Part shown: positions 44,030 to 53,517 of the stretch, piece by piece
Numbering within the stretch: the stretch's first letter is position 1
Layout of the letters: every line of letters begins with the position of its first letter
Source: Bacteroidota bacterium
GTDB taxonomy: Bacteria > Bacteroidota > Bacteroidia > Cytophagales > Cytophagaceae
NCBI GenBank assembly: GCA_023392125.1
Contig: JAEVZS010000018.1
Span: 37,330 to 101,329, forward strand
Reading direction: 5' to 3'
DNA: 64,000 nt
The notes under the pieces: generated by a model
The model's input: only the letters and a program-made list of their open reading frames with translations
Databases searched by the model: none
What the model was told of the DNA's origin: nothing
Program-made: the position numbers and the translations under genes

Positions 44030-44440
44030 ATGGCACAACACGATTACCTAAAAAAGCAAACAGACCAGCTCGGACGGGTCCTTGGCAAAATACTCTCTGA
44101 CCTGCTTGGACTCAAAGAAAAGGGCATGATACATGATGGCATCGAGGCAACCAGTCAGGCATTCAAAAGTAATCTGGACATTGATATCGAAGAACTGATC
44201 ACTCTGCCGACAGAAGACTTTGTACATGTACTTCAAACAGAAAAAGGCTTTCATAACGTAAATCTGGAAATACTCGCCGACATCTTGCTGGTCATCGCAA
44301 ACGCTAATCAAAGCGAGGACGGCCAAAGAGAACAGCTGCATGAAAAATGTCTGACAATATATCAATACCTGGAAGATGTGGAAACGATCCACTCATTTGA
44401 CAGATATCTGAAAATAGAACACATTAAAAAGTTACTGTAA
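44030..44440 (+). CDS. conserved helical hypothetical protein (possibly DUF6483-like)
   Basis: 136 residues, soluble, mainly helical. It starts MAQHDYLKKQTDQLGRVLGK and continues ILSDLLGLKEKG. The opening xxDYLxxxxxQLxRVLxKIL resembles DUF6483-type proteins, but I cannot confirm it. One helix block (LEILADILLVIANANQ) looks like a tetratricopeptide-type repeat. A 46-nt hairpin lies upstream. Confidence 0.6.
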   Translation: MAQHDYLKKQTDQLGRVLGKILSDLLGLKEKGMIHDGIEATSQAFKSNLDIDIEELITLPTEDFVHVLQTEKGFHNVNLEILADILLVIANANQSEDGQREQLHEKCLTIYQYLEDVETIHSFDRYLKIEHIKKLL

Positions 44441-44753
44441 TTGCTAATCCGTACTCGTAGAGGTCACACAAAAGAAAGTAAATACATTGTTGAAAGACTG
44501 CTTACCTGCCCATGGTATTTGGCACAACAAAAATCCAGACGACTACGAAATTTTACTCCTTTCGCGCGTATGCCATCCGCTTTGAAGCATACCGGAACAT
44601 TCTTCGCTGTTTTATTCATAGCACTTAAAATCAACCAAGGGAGCATGATCATGCATCGGTAAAACAAAAGTCCGGCAAAAGTTTTATATTCTTACGAAAA
44701 GTTACGTATACTTAAAGAGCTACCGACCTTATACGAAAAAGACTCACTGCATC
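44441..44753. other. gap, nothing recognised
   Basis: 313 bases. Frames of 66-73 residues exist on both strands but match nothing and have no ribosome site. The last 100 bases are AT-rich and presumably hold the promoter of the DUF1801 gene. Confidence 0.4.
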
Positions 44754-45119
44754 ATGTCGAAGTCCAAGCCAGCCACCGTTGATGAATATATTGATGCCGC
44801 TCCTGAAGCAGCACAGGAAAAATTACGGGAGCTACGCTCTATCCTGAGAGAAATCGCCCCCAACGCTACAGAAGCATTGAAATGGGGATCTCCGGTATTT
44901 GAAGAAAAAAGGATACTTTTCGCGTTTACAGCGTTCAAATCACACCTGAATTTCATGCCAACGCACTCAGCGCTCACACCATTTAAAGAAGAACTGGCGG
45001 AATACAAGACAGGTAAAGACACCATTCAATTTCCATATAATAAACCGCTCCCCAAAGCGCTTATACGCAAAATTGCCAAATATCTGAGAGAAAATGATAC
45101 CCGGTGGATGAAAATCTGA
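44754..45119 (+). CDS. DUF1801/YdhG-like protein
   Basis: 121 residues. VDEYIDAAPEAAQEKLRELR (about 9-28), then EALKWGSPVFEEKRILFAFT and HLNFMPTHSAL, with TIQFPYNKPLPKALI and the closing IRKIAKYLRENDTRWM, are the features of the DUF1801 fold also found in frataxin-like iron proteins such as YdhG. Function unknown. Single gene. Confidence 0.88.
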   Translation: MSKSKPATVDEYIDAAPEAAQEKLRELRSILREIAPNATEALKWGSPVFEEKRILFAFTAFKSHLNFMPTHSALTPFKEELAEYKTGKDTIQFPYNKPLPKALIRKIAKYLRENDTRWMKI

Positions 45120-45192
45120 ATTAGCAATCAGAACCAATTACAATCCTCAAGTCCATAAACAAGAAGGAAGCAGCGGAACTGCTCAATAAAAA

Positions 45193-45268
45193 CACCACGT
45201 CATCATCTTGTAAGCGGGACATATTTCAGTTGTGGCATTTTACCCCATAACTCTATGAAGACGTGGTG
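45193..45268. repeat. inverted repeat between convergent genes
   Basis: CACCACGTC (45193-45201) and GACGTGGTG (45260-45268) are perfect 9-base inverted repeats 58 bases apart. The enclosed sequence has no other structure I can see. Origin unknown; it could be an element end pair or a terminator-like fold. Confidence 0.35.
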
Positions 45269-45329
45269 ACTCTTAATAGTTATTTACCAATAGCAAGGCT
45301 CTTCTTCATAACAGAAGCGAATACCAGGT

Positions 45330-47882
45330 TTATCTTATTACTTCAAGCTTGTATATACCTTCATCGGATTTGATCACATATAAACCGGCCGCCCATTCCG
45401 AAACAGTTACTTCTTTCATCACATCAGCAGCAAATACTACATTTCCCTGGAGATTTGCTACTTGTACGTTATGCAATTGCTTAGAAAAAACAATATTTCC
45501 TGTCTGAGCAGGATTGGGATAATACGTAACAGAAGCCGCCAACCCGGTATTTATGCCTGTACAAACATCAATTGTTACAGTTACTTCATCCGATACGGAA
45601 GCGCAATCTGAAGCATCAACAACCCATCTTAATATAGTTGTTCCTAAAGAGTGAATAATTACTTCACTATGGGGGTCATGTATATCGGCAACAGAGATAC
45701 TGTTACCGTTTACAACCTCCCAAGTACCTGTACCTTTTTCCGGTTCCGTTGCTTCAAGCCAGGCAGCTCCACCCAGACAGGTATATATTTCAGAGCCTGC
45801 ATTGGAGTATATATTAGAAACAAAAACCTCGATAGGCTCACCCACAATTCTCGTACAGCGTGCTCTCCTGATCCAGGCATTGTCTGCATCCATATTGGTA
45901 AGTGTCCCATGATGCCCATTGACACTATGATCAGTAAGTGTATTACCTGATCCGTCATTAAATGTATAATAGGCGACCAACCCCTGAGCATCAGCCGGAA
46001 TCTCAGCATATTCAAATTCAGCGATCTGCCCTGCCGTCCTCGGAGCATTCCAGATTCTAAGCTCACTGATTGAACCATTAAAGAAAGAGCTGATACCATT
46101 GCCCCTGTTATTCTGAGCGCCTATAGCAATGCTTTTTGTCCAGCTTGTAAAAGACGAAGGATTCTGACTATAATGCTTATCAAAGTTTCTTCTTTGTCCG
46201 TCTACATATACCTCAACGTTTCCGCTAGCAGCATCGACCACATTCATAACAAAATGATGCCAGCTGCCATCATAAATATCCGTGAGGATGTGACCGGCTA
46301 ATACTTTCCCTGTGTTATCCCTCAAATATACCAATGTAGCACCAGGCTGATAGTCGAGCTCGGATGAAGTAGTATTTCTCAATGCTCTGTTAAATTCAAT
46401 CGCATAAACGGCATCTCCCGGGCTTTCGATTATTTTTATCGGAGCAGATATCACAGACTTATCAGTAGTCTTAACCCAGAATTCCACGGCTGAATTTTTC
46501 ACCTGCGAACCAAACGTCCCCAATGTTCCCAACAATACGTAATCATCCGTACCATCAAATGTCAAAGCTCCCGTATGCAATCCGGTTGCCGACATCTGCA
46601 AGGTTGTATTTTCAGTAAGGTTTCCGGTAGCAAAGGCAATAACGGACCCATTTCCGGTATAAGGTCCGTCTACTACCATTCCTTCCAATGTCTCCAGCGT
46701 ATATTCGACTCCCGTTTCAGAGTTTTGCATTAGTATGCTTGTTGCACCTGAACACCATATGGGATTTTTTTCTACTATGAATTCCTGGTCCTTCAGCTCA
46801 GAGACTGTAATATTTACTGTTTGTGCCAATGTACTCTGACATACTACCTGTTCAAAAGAATTGGTCCAGGCATCGGTATTCATGTTTGTTAAAGTACCAT
46901 GATAAACCCCTTTCTTGTCGGATAACGTACTTCCGGGAACATCTTTAAAATCATAGTAAGCAAAGAGTCCGGCTTCATCTCCCTGCAACAGGAAGTTCAT
47001 TAATGAACTAATTTCCAACGCGGTCCTTGACTGATCCCAGAACCTGAGATCAGCAATTTCACCGGAGAAAAATATATTTTGGGTTCCTCTGGTGTTGGAT
47101 GCCCCCAACGAAATTTCATCCGACCAGTTTTCCCAGCCGGAAGGATTCGCGTTAAAAAATCTGGTAAAATTTCTTTTTACACCGTCAATGTATACTTCCA
47201 TCTGACCATTCGAGGCATTTATAATGTTCATGGCAATATGGTGCCACTGACCATCATAAATATTGGCAGTAATATGTCCGGCACAAACTTTTCCTTCATT
47301 ATCCCGGATATAGAAAAGCGTAGACCCGGCCTCTTCTTTCAATAAATTATCACTAGACGATTCCAGCGCTCTGTTACATTCGATGGCCAATACTATATCA
47401 TTATCAATATTTCCCGGGCTGTTCCGGTTAATAATTTTAAGAGGCGCCGATATCCTGGATTTATCGGTCGTTTTTATCCACAGTTCAATAGCAGAATTGT
47501 TAATGACGGAACCAAAATCTCCCAAAGTTCCCAGACTGACATAATCGTCCACTCCATCAAACAGCAAGGCTTTTCCCTGCTCAAGAAGTGATGCTTTAAC
47601 ACTAAAGGCAGAAGTACTTGTTACTAATCCCGTATGGAGCTCAACATCATTACCATTGCCCGGAACCGCAGCACCAGGTACGGGTTGTCCTTTTGTATCA
47701 TTAAACAACGTATAACTAACTCCTTCCTGGGAAGCACCAACAGTAACCTTCGTACTTCCTTTGCACTGAAAGTCCGATAAACCGGCCGTAACCGTTTTTT
47801 CCTGAATACTGCATTGTGCAGATGCAGTTTCTGATATTAAAGTAAAAAAAGCTCCTAAAAGGGGTAAATATGCGTATTTCAT
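45330..47882 (-). CDS. large T9SS-secreted protein with two LamG-like domains
   Basis: 850 residues from ATG 47882; an upstream ATG at 47927 would add a non-signal stretch. Signal peptide 1-24 (LPLLGAFFTLISETASAQ). Two long homologous halves follow, each an Ig-like cap (LSDFQCKGSTKVTVGASQEG; IWCSGATSILMQNSETGVEY) plus a LamG/concanavalin-type jelly roll (ALLFDGVDDYVSLGTLGDFG and ALTFDGTDDYVLLGTLGTFG; IRDNEGKVCAGHI and LRDNTGKVLAGHI; WHHIAMN and WHHFVMN). An Ig-like domain (VFVSNIYSNAGSEIYTC) precedes the type A T9SS tail (VTYYPNPAQTGNIVFSKQL ... WAAGLYVIKS). A binding or adhesive surface protein; ligand unknown. Confidence 0.9.
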   Translation of the reverse strand: MKYAYLPLLGAFFTLISETASAQCSIQEKTVTAGLSDFQCKGSTKVTVGASQEGVSYTLFNDTKGQPVPGAAVPGNGNDVELHTGLVTSTSAFSVKASLLEQGKALLFDGVDDYVSLGTLGDFGSVINNSAIELWIKTTDKSRISAPLKIINRNSPGNIDNDIVLAIECNRALESSSDNLLKEEAGSTLFYIRDNEGKVCAGHITANIYDGQWHHIAMNIINASNGQMEVYIDGVKRNFTRFFNANPSGWENWSDEISLGASNTRGTQNIFFSGEIADLRFWDQSRTALEISSLMNFLLQGDEAGLFAYYDFKDVPGSTLSDKKGVYHGTLTNMNTDAWTNSFEQVVCQSTLAQTVNITVSELKDQEFIVEKNPIWCSGATSILMQNSETGVEYTLETLEGMVVDGPYTGNGSVIAFATGNLTENTTLQMSATGLHTGALTFDGTDDYVLLGTLGTFGSQVKNSAVEFWVKTTDKSVISAPIKIIESPGDAVYAIEFNRALRNTTSSELDYQPGATLVYLRDNTGKVLAGHILTDIYDGSWHHFVMNVVDAASGNVEVYVDGQRRNFDKHYSQNPSSFTSWTKSIAIGAQNNRGNGISSFFNGSISELRIWNAPRTAGQIAEFEYAEIPADAQGLVAYYTFNDGSGNTLTDHSVNGHHGTLTNMDADNAWIRRARCTRIVGEPIEVFVSNIYSNAGSEIYTCLGGAAWLEATEPEKGTGTWEVVNGNSISVADIHDPHSEVIIHSLGTTILRWVVDASDCASVSDEVTVTIDVCTGINTGLAASVTYYPNPAQTGNIVFSKQLHNVQVANLQGNVVFAADVMKEVTVSEWAAGLYVIKSDEGIYKLEVIR

Positions 47883-48094
47883 GTAAGAACCTGTTTTTAA
47901 GTAAAAAATAAACACATGGCCCTTCATACGGAAAGATCAGACAAATAGATACAAAAGTATGACGGATTTCTGCAAAATGTAATTGAAACAAAGAATATCT
48001 GTTATAAGCTCAATTATCAGAAATCCTGAACCGGATTGCTCAATTGCTCAGAAGAGAACTCTGCCATTATCTCTGAACAAAAAAGTCACAGCTC

Positions 48095-48658
48095 TTACAT
48101 ACCCATAAAGAGCTTAAAAACCGCAACTCCCGCAGAAGCTCCGGAGATAATGAGATTCCACTCGCGCAGACGTACCCTCAAAAAATAGGTCAGAATAAGT
48201 GCAACAAGTAAAAAAACGAATGCGAATGCCCATATACATACTATAAGCCCGAAATTATACCCCAGAGAATCTGCAAATGAGCCGCCGGCTCTGGCTGTTC
48301 CGAATGCAAAGCCATGAATAAGTCCGGCAATAAGCGCAAAATAATAGCGATAGTTTTGGGATGGGTATTTATTCGTAAATACGCCTTTTTTTACAAAAAA
48401 ATTAGTAAATGCTGTAACTATAACCGTTACGGGGATCAGCACTTTTAATGTATTTCCGGACAACTGGAATAAGCCAGACCAGGACAGATAAAAGCTGAAC
48501 AACATTCCCACTATAAAAAAAATCAGATAGGAAGAGACTCCTTTCCAGGACCGGAGTGTGTATATACCACACAGAACCACTATAAAGAGCAGGTGTCCGA
48601 ATACATTAAAAAAAATAAAATCACTAAATCCTCTTGTAAAGAAGTCAAAGAAACCCAT
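48095..48658 (-). CDS. HupE/UreJ-like membrane protein
   Basis: 187 residues with six to seven membrane helices. The first segment GFFDFFTRGFSDFIFFNVF and the later GLIHGFAFGTARAG resemble the HupE/UreJ_2 group, where histidines in the helices may bind nickel or another metal. No urease or hydrogenase gene is near, so the metal is unknown. 42 bases after the heptosyltransferase gene in the same direction. Confidence 0.75.
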   Translation of the reverse strand: MGFFDFFTRGFSDFIFFNVFGHLLFIVVLCGIYTLRSWKGVSSYLIFFIVGMLFSFYLSWSGLFQLSGNTLKVLIPVTVIVTAFTNFFVKKGVFTNKYPSQNYRYYFALIAGLIHGFAFGTARAGGSFADSLGYNFGLIVCIWAFAFVFLLVALILTYFLRVRLREWNLIISGASAGVAVFKLFMGM

Positions 48659-48700
48659 AAGTTTATCGGTTTAGTTAGAATAAAACTTCCGCCAGTCTAT

Positions 48701-49726
48701 CTACTCTTCAGCTTTTCCGCTGCTGGCGTATTTATTTTCAATGATTACCCTGATTCTCTCCACTTCTATCGTCTGTGCACAATCAAAATGTCCCAGGGGA
48801 CAGGTTGCTTTACCATGAAGGTTGCACGGCCGACAGGTCAGGGTGTTTTTCGTTTCTACGACATACGATTCCTGCGACAAGGGTCCAAACCCAAACTCAG
48901 GCACTGTCGAGCAAAATACGGCACAAACCGGTGCATTGACAGCAGTAGCAATATGCAATGGTGCAGAGTCATTAACCACATTCATCACTGCATCTTTCAT
49001 CAGGGCAGCAGAAGCTGTAACGGACAGCTCACCGGCCAGACTCATCACACGCGGATTTATCGTTTTTTCGATAATTTCCTCACACAACCGCTTCTCTCCG
49101 GGCGCACCAAGGAGATAAACGTTAAAATCCCCGGAGAGGTTGTCCAGCAGCTCTACCCACTTGGCCTGAGGAAACCTTTTGGTAAACCAGACAGAGCCCG
49201 GCGCCATGCAAACATAAGGCTGCTCCTGATAGGGTTCGATCCTTTTTTCTTCTTTCCCGGAGATATACATACGGGGCATTACTCTCTCTTTCCCACACCA
49301 GTCTTCTATCAGCAATGCATTACGATCAATCTCATGTACTCCCGGCTTTCCGATCTCGTGCATATACGACCGGGAATAAAGAAAAGAAAACGGATTTTTA
49401 TCAAATCCTGCTATTTGGGTCCCTGCAGAACACATAGCTAAAATGCCGGAAGAAGCAAAGCGGTGCAGATTAAGTACAAGATCATACTTTTCTTTTCGGA
49501 TTTCCCTGATGAGACGATACATACTCCCGATTCTGCGCTTTTTATCAAATACCAGCACTTTCCGTATCTGAGGATTATTTGCAAGAATAGATTCATTACC
49601 TTTTTTCAGCAGAAAGTCCACAATTGCATCCGGAGAGGTTTGTTTTATTTTTTCAATCAGTCCGGTTGCAAGAATAACATCGCCCAGAAAGGCAGTCTGA
49701 ATAATAAGGACTTTTCGAGGAATCAT
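48701..49726 (-). CDS. glycosyltransferase family 9 (ADP-heptose:LPS heptosyltransferase-like)
   Basis: 341 residues. GT-B fold: KVLIIQTAFLGDVILATGLI (5-24), then YDLVLNLHRFASSGILA, APGSVWFTKRFPQAKW (nucleotide site) and MNVVNDSAPLHIATAVNAPV (about 252-271) with the D-S-x-P-x-H-I-A motif of the family. It transfers heptose or a similar sugar to the LPS core, fitting kdsB and the LpxL-type gene in the window. Confidence 0.93.
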   Translation of the reverse strand: MIPRKVLIIQTAFLGDVILATGLIEKIKQTSPDAIVDFLLKKGNESILANNPQIRKVLVFDKKRRIGSMYRLIREIRKEKYDLVLNLHRFASSGILAMCSAGTQIAGFDKNPFSFLYSRSYMHEIGKPGVHEIDRNALLIEDWCGKERVMPRMYISGKEEKRIEPYQEQPYVCMAPGSVWFTKRFPQAKWVELLDNLSGDFNVYLLGAPGEKRLCEEIIEKTINPRVMSLAGELSVTASAALMKDAVMNVVNDSAPLHIATAVNAPVCAVFCSTVPEFGFGPLSQESYVVETKNTLTCRPCNLHGKATCPLGHFDCAQTIEVERIRVIIENKYASSGKAEE

Positions 49727-49780
49727 TTATCCGTTTTTTAGATTCTTTAAAGTTAAGGAAAGCAGGTCTAAAATAAAAAA

Positions 49781-49794
49781 GGGGCTTGCGCCCC
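49781..49794 (-). terminator. clpB terminator
   Basis: GGGGC, loop TTGC, GCCCC; on the minus strand TTTTTTATTTT follows. Five bases past the clpB stop. Confidence 0.88.
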
Positions 49795-49798
49795 CTCT

Positions 49799-52426
49799 TT
49801 ATTTTCCATTTTCCAATGCAACCTGATCCAGATTAATAAACTCAAAGTCTCCCTGATCATTAATCGATACTCCGATAATCGCATCTTTTTTGATTGTCCC
49901 TGCTATAATTTCTTTCGACAATTTGTTTAGCAATTCACGCTGGAGAACACGCTTCAGCGGCCTTGCTCCAAACTGAGGATCAAAACCCAGCTCCGCCAGC
50001 CTGTCAAATACTTCATCGGTCGCTTCAATCTTGATACCGGTTTCATCCAGACGTTTTTGTATCTGCTTAAACTGTATATCAACAATTTTACGGATTTCTG
50101 TTTTACTCAATGGCTTGAACATAATTATCTCGTCTATCCGGTTGAGAAACTCCGGTCTTACCGTTTTTTTCAACAGATCCAATACTTCATTTCTGGTTTC
50201 TTCCATTACCTCGTCTTCATTGTATTCATTGATCCGGTCAAAGTTTTCCTGAATAATATGCGACCCGGTATTGGAGGTCATGATAATAATGGTATTCTTA
50301 AAGTTGGCGATCCGGCCTTTATTATCAGTCAGACGACCATCATCCAGGACCTGAAGCAAAATATTGAAGACATCAGGGTGTGCTTTTTCGATTTCATCAA
50401 GCAATATCACCGAATACGGCTTTCTCCTTACAGCTTCGGTCAGCTGTCCCCCCTCATCATATCCGACATATCCGGGAGGCGCCCCGATCAGTCGACTCAC
50501 CGCATGACGTTCCTGATACTCGGACATATCAATACGCACCATTGCATTTTCATCATTGAAAAGGAAATCGGCAAGCGATTTAGCCAATTCCGTCTTTCCA
50601 ACCCCGGTAGTACCCAGGAATATAAAGGAACCAATCGGCCGCTTCGGATCCTGCAGCCCAGCCCTGCTCCGGCGTACTGCATCAGAAATAGCTCTGATAG
50701 CTTCCTCCTGCCCCGCTACACGTCTGCCCAGCTCTTTCTCAAGATTGAGCAGTTTTTCGCGATCACTCTGCAACATGCGTGATACCGGCACTCCTGTCCA
50801 TTTGGCAACCACTTCGGCAATATCTTCCGAGGTCACTTCTTCCTTGAGCATGCTTCGCCCGCTTTCCTGCATTTCTCCCATCTGCTCCTGGAGTTTCTGA
50901 AGATTGCTTTCCGCTTCCTTGATTTTACCATAACGCAGCTCTGCAACTTTTCCGTAGTCTCCCGCCCGTTCGGCTTTATCAGCCTCATGCTTCATTTGCT
51001 CGATAGACTCTTTTGTCTGCTGGATGCTCTCGATTACCTGCTTCTCATTTTTCCATTTGGCTCTAAGCCGGTCTCGCTCCTCACTCAGGTCTGCAATTTC
51101 TCTGGACAGAACAGCTTCTTTTTCCTTATCATTCTCTCTCCGAATGGCCTCCCGCTCAATTTCAAGCTGCATAATCTTACGCTGCACTTCATCCAGCTCT
51201 TCCGGTAAAGAATCTATTTCAAGACGCAATTTGGAAGCAGCCTCATCCATAAGGTCAATGGCCTTATCAGGCAAAAAGCGATCAGTGATATAGCGGCTTG
51301 ACAGTTCGACCGCTGCAATAATTGCATCATCTTTGATCCGGACTCCGTGGTGCACCTCATATTTATCCTTGATACCACGTAATATGGATATCGCATCCTG
51401 CAGATCAGGCTCATCCACGATCACAGACTGAAACCTTCTTTCGAGCGCTTTGTCCTTTTCAATGTATTTCTGATACTCCTTGATCGTAGTAGCCCCGATA
51501 GCATGCAACTCTCCTCTGGCCAATGCCGGCTTAAGCAGGTTTGCTGCATCCATCGCCCCTTCACCACCGCTACCGGCACCAATCAGGGTATGAATCTCAT
51601 CAATAAAAAGGATAATCTCTCCGGCTGAATCAGTCACCTCTTTAATAACAGATTTAAGCCGTTCTTCAAACTCTCCTTTGTATTTGGCACCGGCAACCAG
51701 AAGCCCCATATCCAGACTGACGATCGTCTTGGATTTCAGATTTTCCGGAACATCTCCCTGCACAATCCGCTGGGCAAGTCCTTCCACAATAGCTGTCTTA
51801 CCGACACCGGGCTCTCCCAGAAGAATCGGATTATTTTTGGTTCTCCTCGAAAGAATCTGCAAAACCCTTCGGATTTCTTCATCACGCCCGATTACCGGGT
51901 CAATCTTTCCGGCTTTCGCCAGCTGGTTAAGATTTTTTGAATACCTCTCAAGTGAGCGGTATTTAGCTTCTGCATTCTGGTCTGTAACTTTTGCTCCTCC
52001 TCTCAGCTCCTTTATTGCCGAAATCAGGCTTTTTTCAGCAAATCCGGCATCCTTCATCATTGAAGCAATAGTGTCCTTTCCTGCCAGGAGTCCCAGAAGT
52101 ATATGCTCGACAGACACATATTCATCTCCAAACTCCTTCATATAGCCCATGGCGCGGTTTAATGCATTATTCGCATTATTCCCGAGATACGGACTGGCTC
52201 CGGAGCTTTTGGGATATTCGTTGAGCACACCTGATAAAACTTTATCAAAATGTACTTTATTAATATTTAGTTTTTTGAAGACAAAATCTGTTACATTCGG
52301 ATCTGTCTCAAGGATAGCCTTCAGAATGTGCCCGGATTCTATCCCAAGCTGACCATTGGCAGCGGCAATCTCAGCAGCTCGTTGGATGACCTCCTGAGAT
52401 TTGATGGTATAGTTGTTAAGATTCAT
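49799..52426 (-). CDS. clpB: ATP-dependent chaperone ClpB
   Basis: 875 residues from ATG 52426; a GTG at 52483 is also in frame but adds residues not found in ClpB. Clp_N (about 1-145), AAA+ 1 with LLGEPGVGKTAIVEGLAQRI, a long coiled-coil M domain (IEREAIRRENDKEKEAVLSR to EMQESGRSMLKEE) and AAA+ 2 with FLGTTGVGKTELAKSLADFL. The M domain and the missing IGF loop mark a disaggregase working with DnaK, in contrast to the ClpC at 34.9 kb. Two identical 11-base elements lie upstream. Confidence 0.97.
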   Translation of the reverse strand: MNLNNYTIKSQEVIQRAAEIAAANGQLGIESGHILKAILETDPNVTDFVFKKLNINKVHFDKVLSGVLNEYPKSSGASPYLGNNANNALNRAMGYMKEFGDEYVSVEHILLGLLAGKDTIASMMKDAGFAEKSLISAIKELRGGAKVTDQNAEAKYRSLERYSKNLNQLAKAGKIDPVIGRDEEIRRVLQILSRRTKNNPILLGEPGVGKTAIVEGLAQRIVQGDVPENLKSKTIVSLDMGLLVAGAKYKGEFEERLKSVIKEVTDSAGEIILFIDEIHTLIGAGSGGEGAMDAANLLKPALARGELHAIGATTIKEYQKYIEKDKALERRFQSVIVDEPDLQDAISILRGIKDKYEVHHGVRIKDDAIIAAVELSSRYITDRFLPDKAIDLMDEAASKLRLEIDSLPEELDEVQRKIMQLEIEREAIRRENDKEKEAVLSREIADLSEERDRLRAKWKNEKQVIESIQQTKESIEQMKHEADKAERAGDYGKVAELRYGKIKEAESNLQKLQEQMGEMQESGRSMLKEEVTSEDIAEVVAKWTGVPVSRMLQSDREKLLNLEKELGRRVAGQEEAIRAISDAVRRSRAGLQDPKRPIGSFIFLGTTGVGKTELAKSLADFLFNDENAMVRIDMSEYQERHAVSRLIGAPPGYVGYDEGGQLTEAVRRKPYSVILLDEIEKAHPDVFNILLQVLDDGRLTDNKGRIANFKNTIIIMTSNTGSHIIQENFDRINEYNEDEVMEETRNEVLDLLKKTVRPEFLNRIDEIIMFKPLSKTEIRKIVDIQFKQIQKRLDETGIKIEATDEVFDRLAELGFDPQFGARPLKRVLQRELLNKLSKEIIAGTIKKDAIIGVSINDQGDFEFINLDQVALENGK

Positions 52427-52489
52427 AAGCGTTATTTTATTCTCTGTTCCCCCTCTCTTACTCAAAAGGCCTTCCATTTCCACAAACAG

Positions 52490-52542
52490 GCCATTTTGTC
52501 ATTAATTTCACCATGTTTACATAAAAATTACGCCATTTTGTC
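52490..52542. promoter_or_regulatory. two direct copies of GCCATTTTGTC upstream of clpB
   Basis: GCCATTTTGTC at 52490-52500 and again at 52532-52542, start to start 42 bp (four helical turns), 64-116 bases before the clpB ATG. On the minus strand each reads GACAAAATGGC. A paired regulator site at a heat-shock gene is likely. Confidence 0.55.
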
Positions 52543-52703
52543 TACATACTCGTAATATATATCTACCAATTAAACAAAAGAGACAGGTAATAAATTACCG
52601 AACGACTTATTTCACCTGTATCCCTGCCTGTATCAAATACTATTTCTGACACAAACATTATCAGGTTGAAAATGCTTTATAGGTTGCACTAAAAGCTGAT
52701 ATA

Positions 52704-53246
52704 ATGAGATGGCATCCGTTACAACTCATGATACTATTCATTATCTGTCTTTGTACAGACAATGTGATAGCACAGTCGCAGTATGGCTTTAATGCCATAT
52801 ATAGTCTGCCGACCGGATCATTTGCAGGCATCGCATCGCATGGATTCGGAGTAAATTTTAACACAAAGTTTTTTCTCGGTCCCAATGTTGCCCTGGGACT
52901 TACAGGGGGATATATCGGTTATGGGGAAAAAAAGGACCGGATAAGCTACCGAACAGTCCCCGTTACACTCGATGGCGAATTTTATATACGGGAAGAAGGC
53001 ATTCGTCCATATATTGCATTCAGCGGAGGATTTGTACTATTTACCCGGCAACAGAAATTCAGCCAGGGTTCTGCATCCGAAAGCGAATTTCACCTGACAG
53101 TTGTCCCGGCAATAGGGATTCTGCTTGACCTGAGCAGATCAATTGCCGTAAACTTCAATACAAAATACTTTTTTTATACTGTCAAAGGGGACAGCTTTTC
53201 CGCTCTGTCCCCAGCCATCGGGCTTTACTACAAAATTGGTTATTAG
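52704..53246 (+). CDS. small outer membrane beta-barrel protein
   Basis: 180 residues. Signal peptide 1-23 (LQLMILFIICLCTDNVIAQS). Eight amphipathic strands follow, with paired aromatic ends (YGFNAIYSLP, GFGVNFNTKFFLG, VALGLTGGYIGYGE, VTLDGEFYIREEG, PYIAFSGGFVLF, FHLTVVPAIGILLD, IAVNFNTKYFFYT, ALSPAIGLYYKIGY), the layout of an OmpX/Omp_b-brl_2 barrel ending in a beta-signal aromatic. Function unknown. Divergent from clpB. Confidence 0.85.
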   Translation: MRWHPLQLMILFIICLCTDNVIAQSQYGFNAIYSLPTGSFAGIASHGFGVNFNTKFFLGPNVALGLTGGYIGYGEKKDRISYRTVPVTLDGEFYIREEGIRPYIAFSGGFVLFTRQQKFSQGSASESEFHLTVVPAIGILLDLSRSIAVNFNTKYFFYTVKGDSFSALSPAIGLYYKIGY

Positions 53247-53277
53247 GGAGCTTCCCAATATTTATCCATACAGCTAT

Positions 53278-53517
53278 TTACTGAAGTGTCTGGGGATCAG
53301 CAACCGGCATTGAATCCTTTGTCTCCGGGCGGATTACATTGGCAGACTCGGGTACAACCGGATCCAGTGTAGGCATTGAGTCTGTCTTTTCTTTATCCGG
53401 TACCCCGTAGTTGCCCGCCTCCTGCCCTGAGCAAGAGGTCAGCCAAACAGTGACAAAAACAAAGCCCAGCGTTCTTACATTATTTGAAATAGCAAATAAA
53501 CCCTGCAACATCTTCAT
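53278..53517 (-). CDS. small putative lipoprotein
   Basis: 79 residues. A hydrophobic segment (GFVFVTVWLTSC) ends in a lipobox-like L-T-S-C with Cys29. The rest is short, acidic and repetitive (two D-S-M-P-x-x-D-P blocks) without a known fold. The first 38 bases overlap the response regulator's end in another frame. Plausible because of the lipobox and position, but small and low-complexity. Confidence 0.5.
   Translation of the reverse strand: MKMLQGLFAISNNVRTLGFVFVTVWLTSCSGQEAGNYGVPDKEKTDSMPTLDPVVPESANVIRPETKDSMPVADPQTLQ

Noticed and set aside
44441..44667. Opposing frames of 67-73 residues
   Set aside because: Mutual shadows on both strands, no start signal, no known motif.
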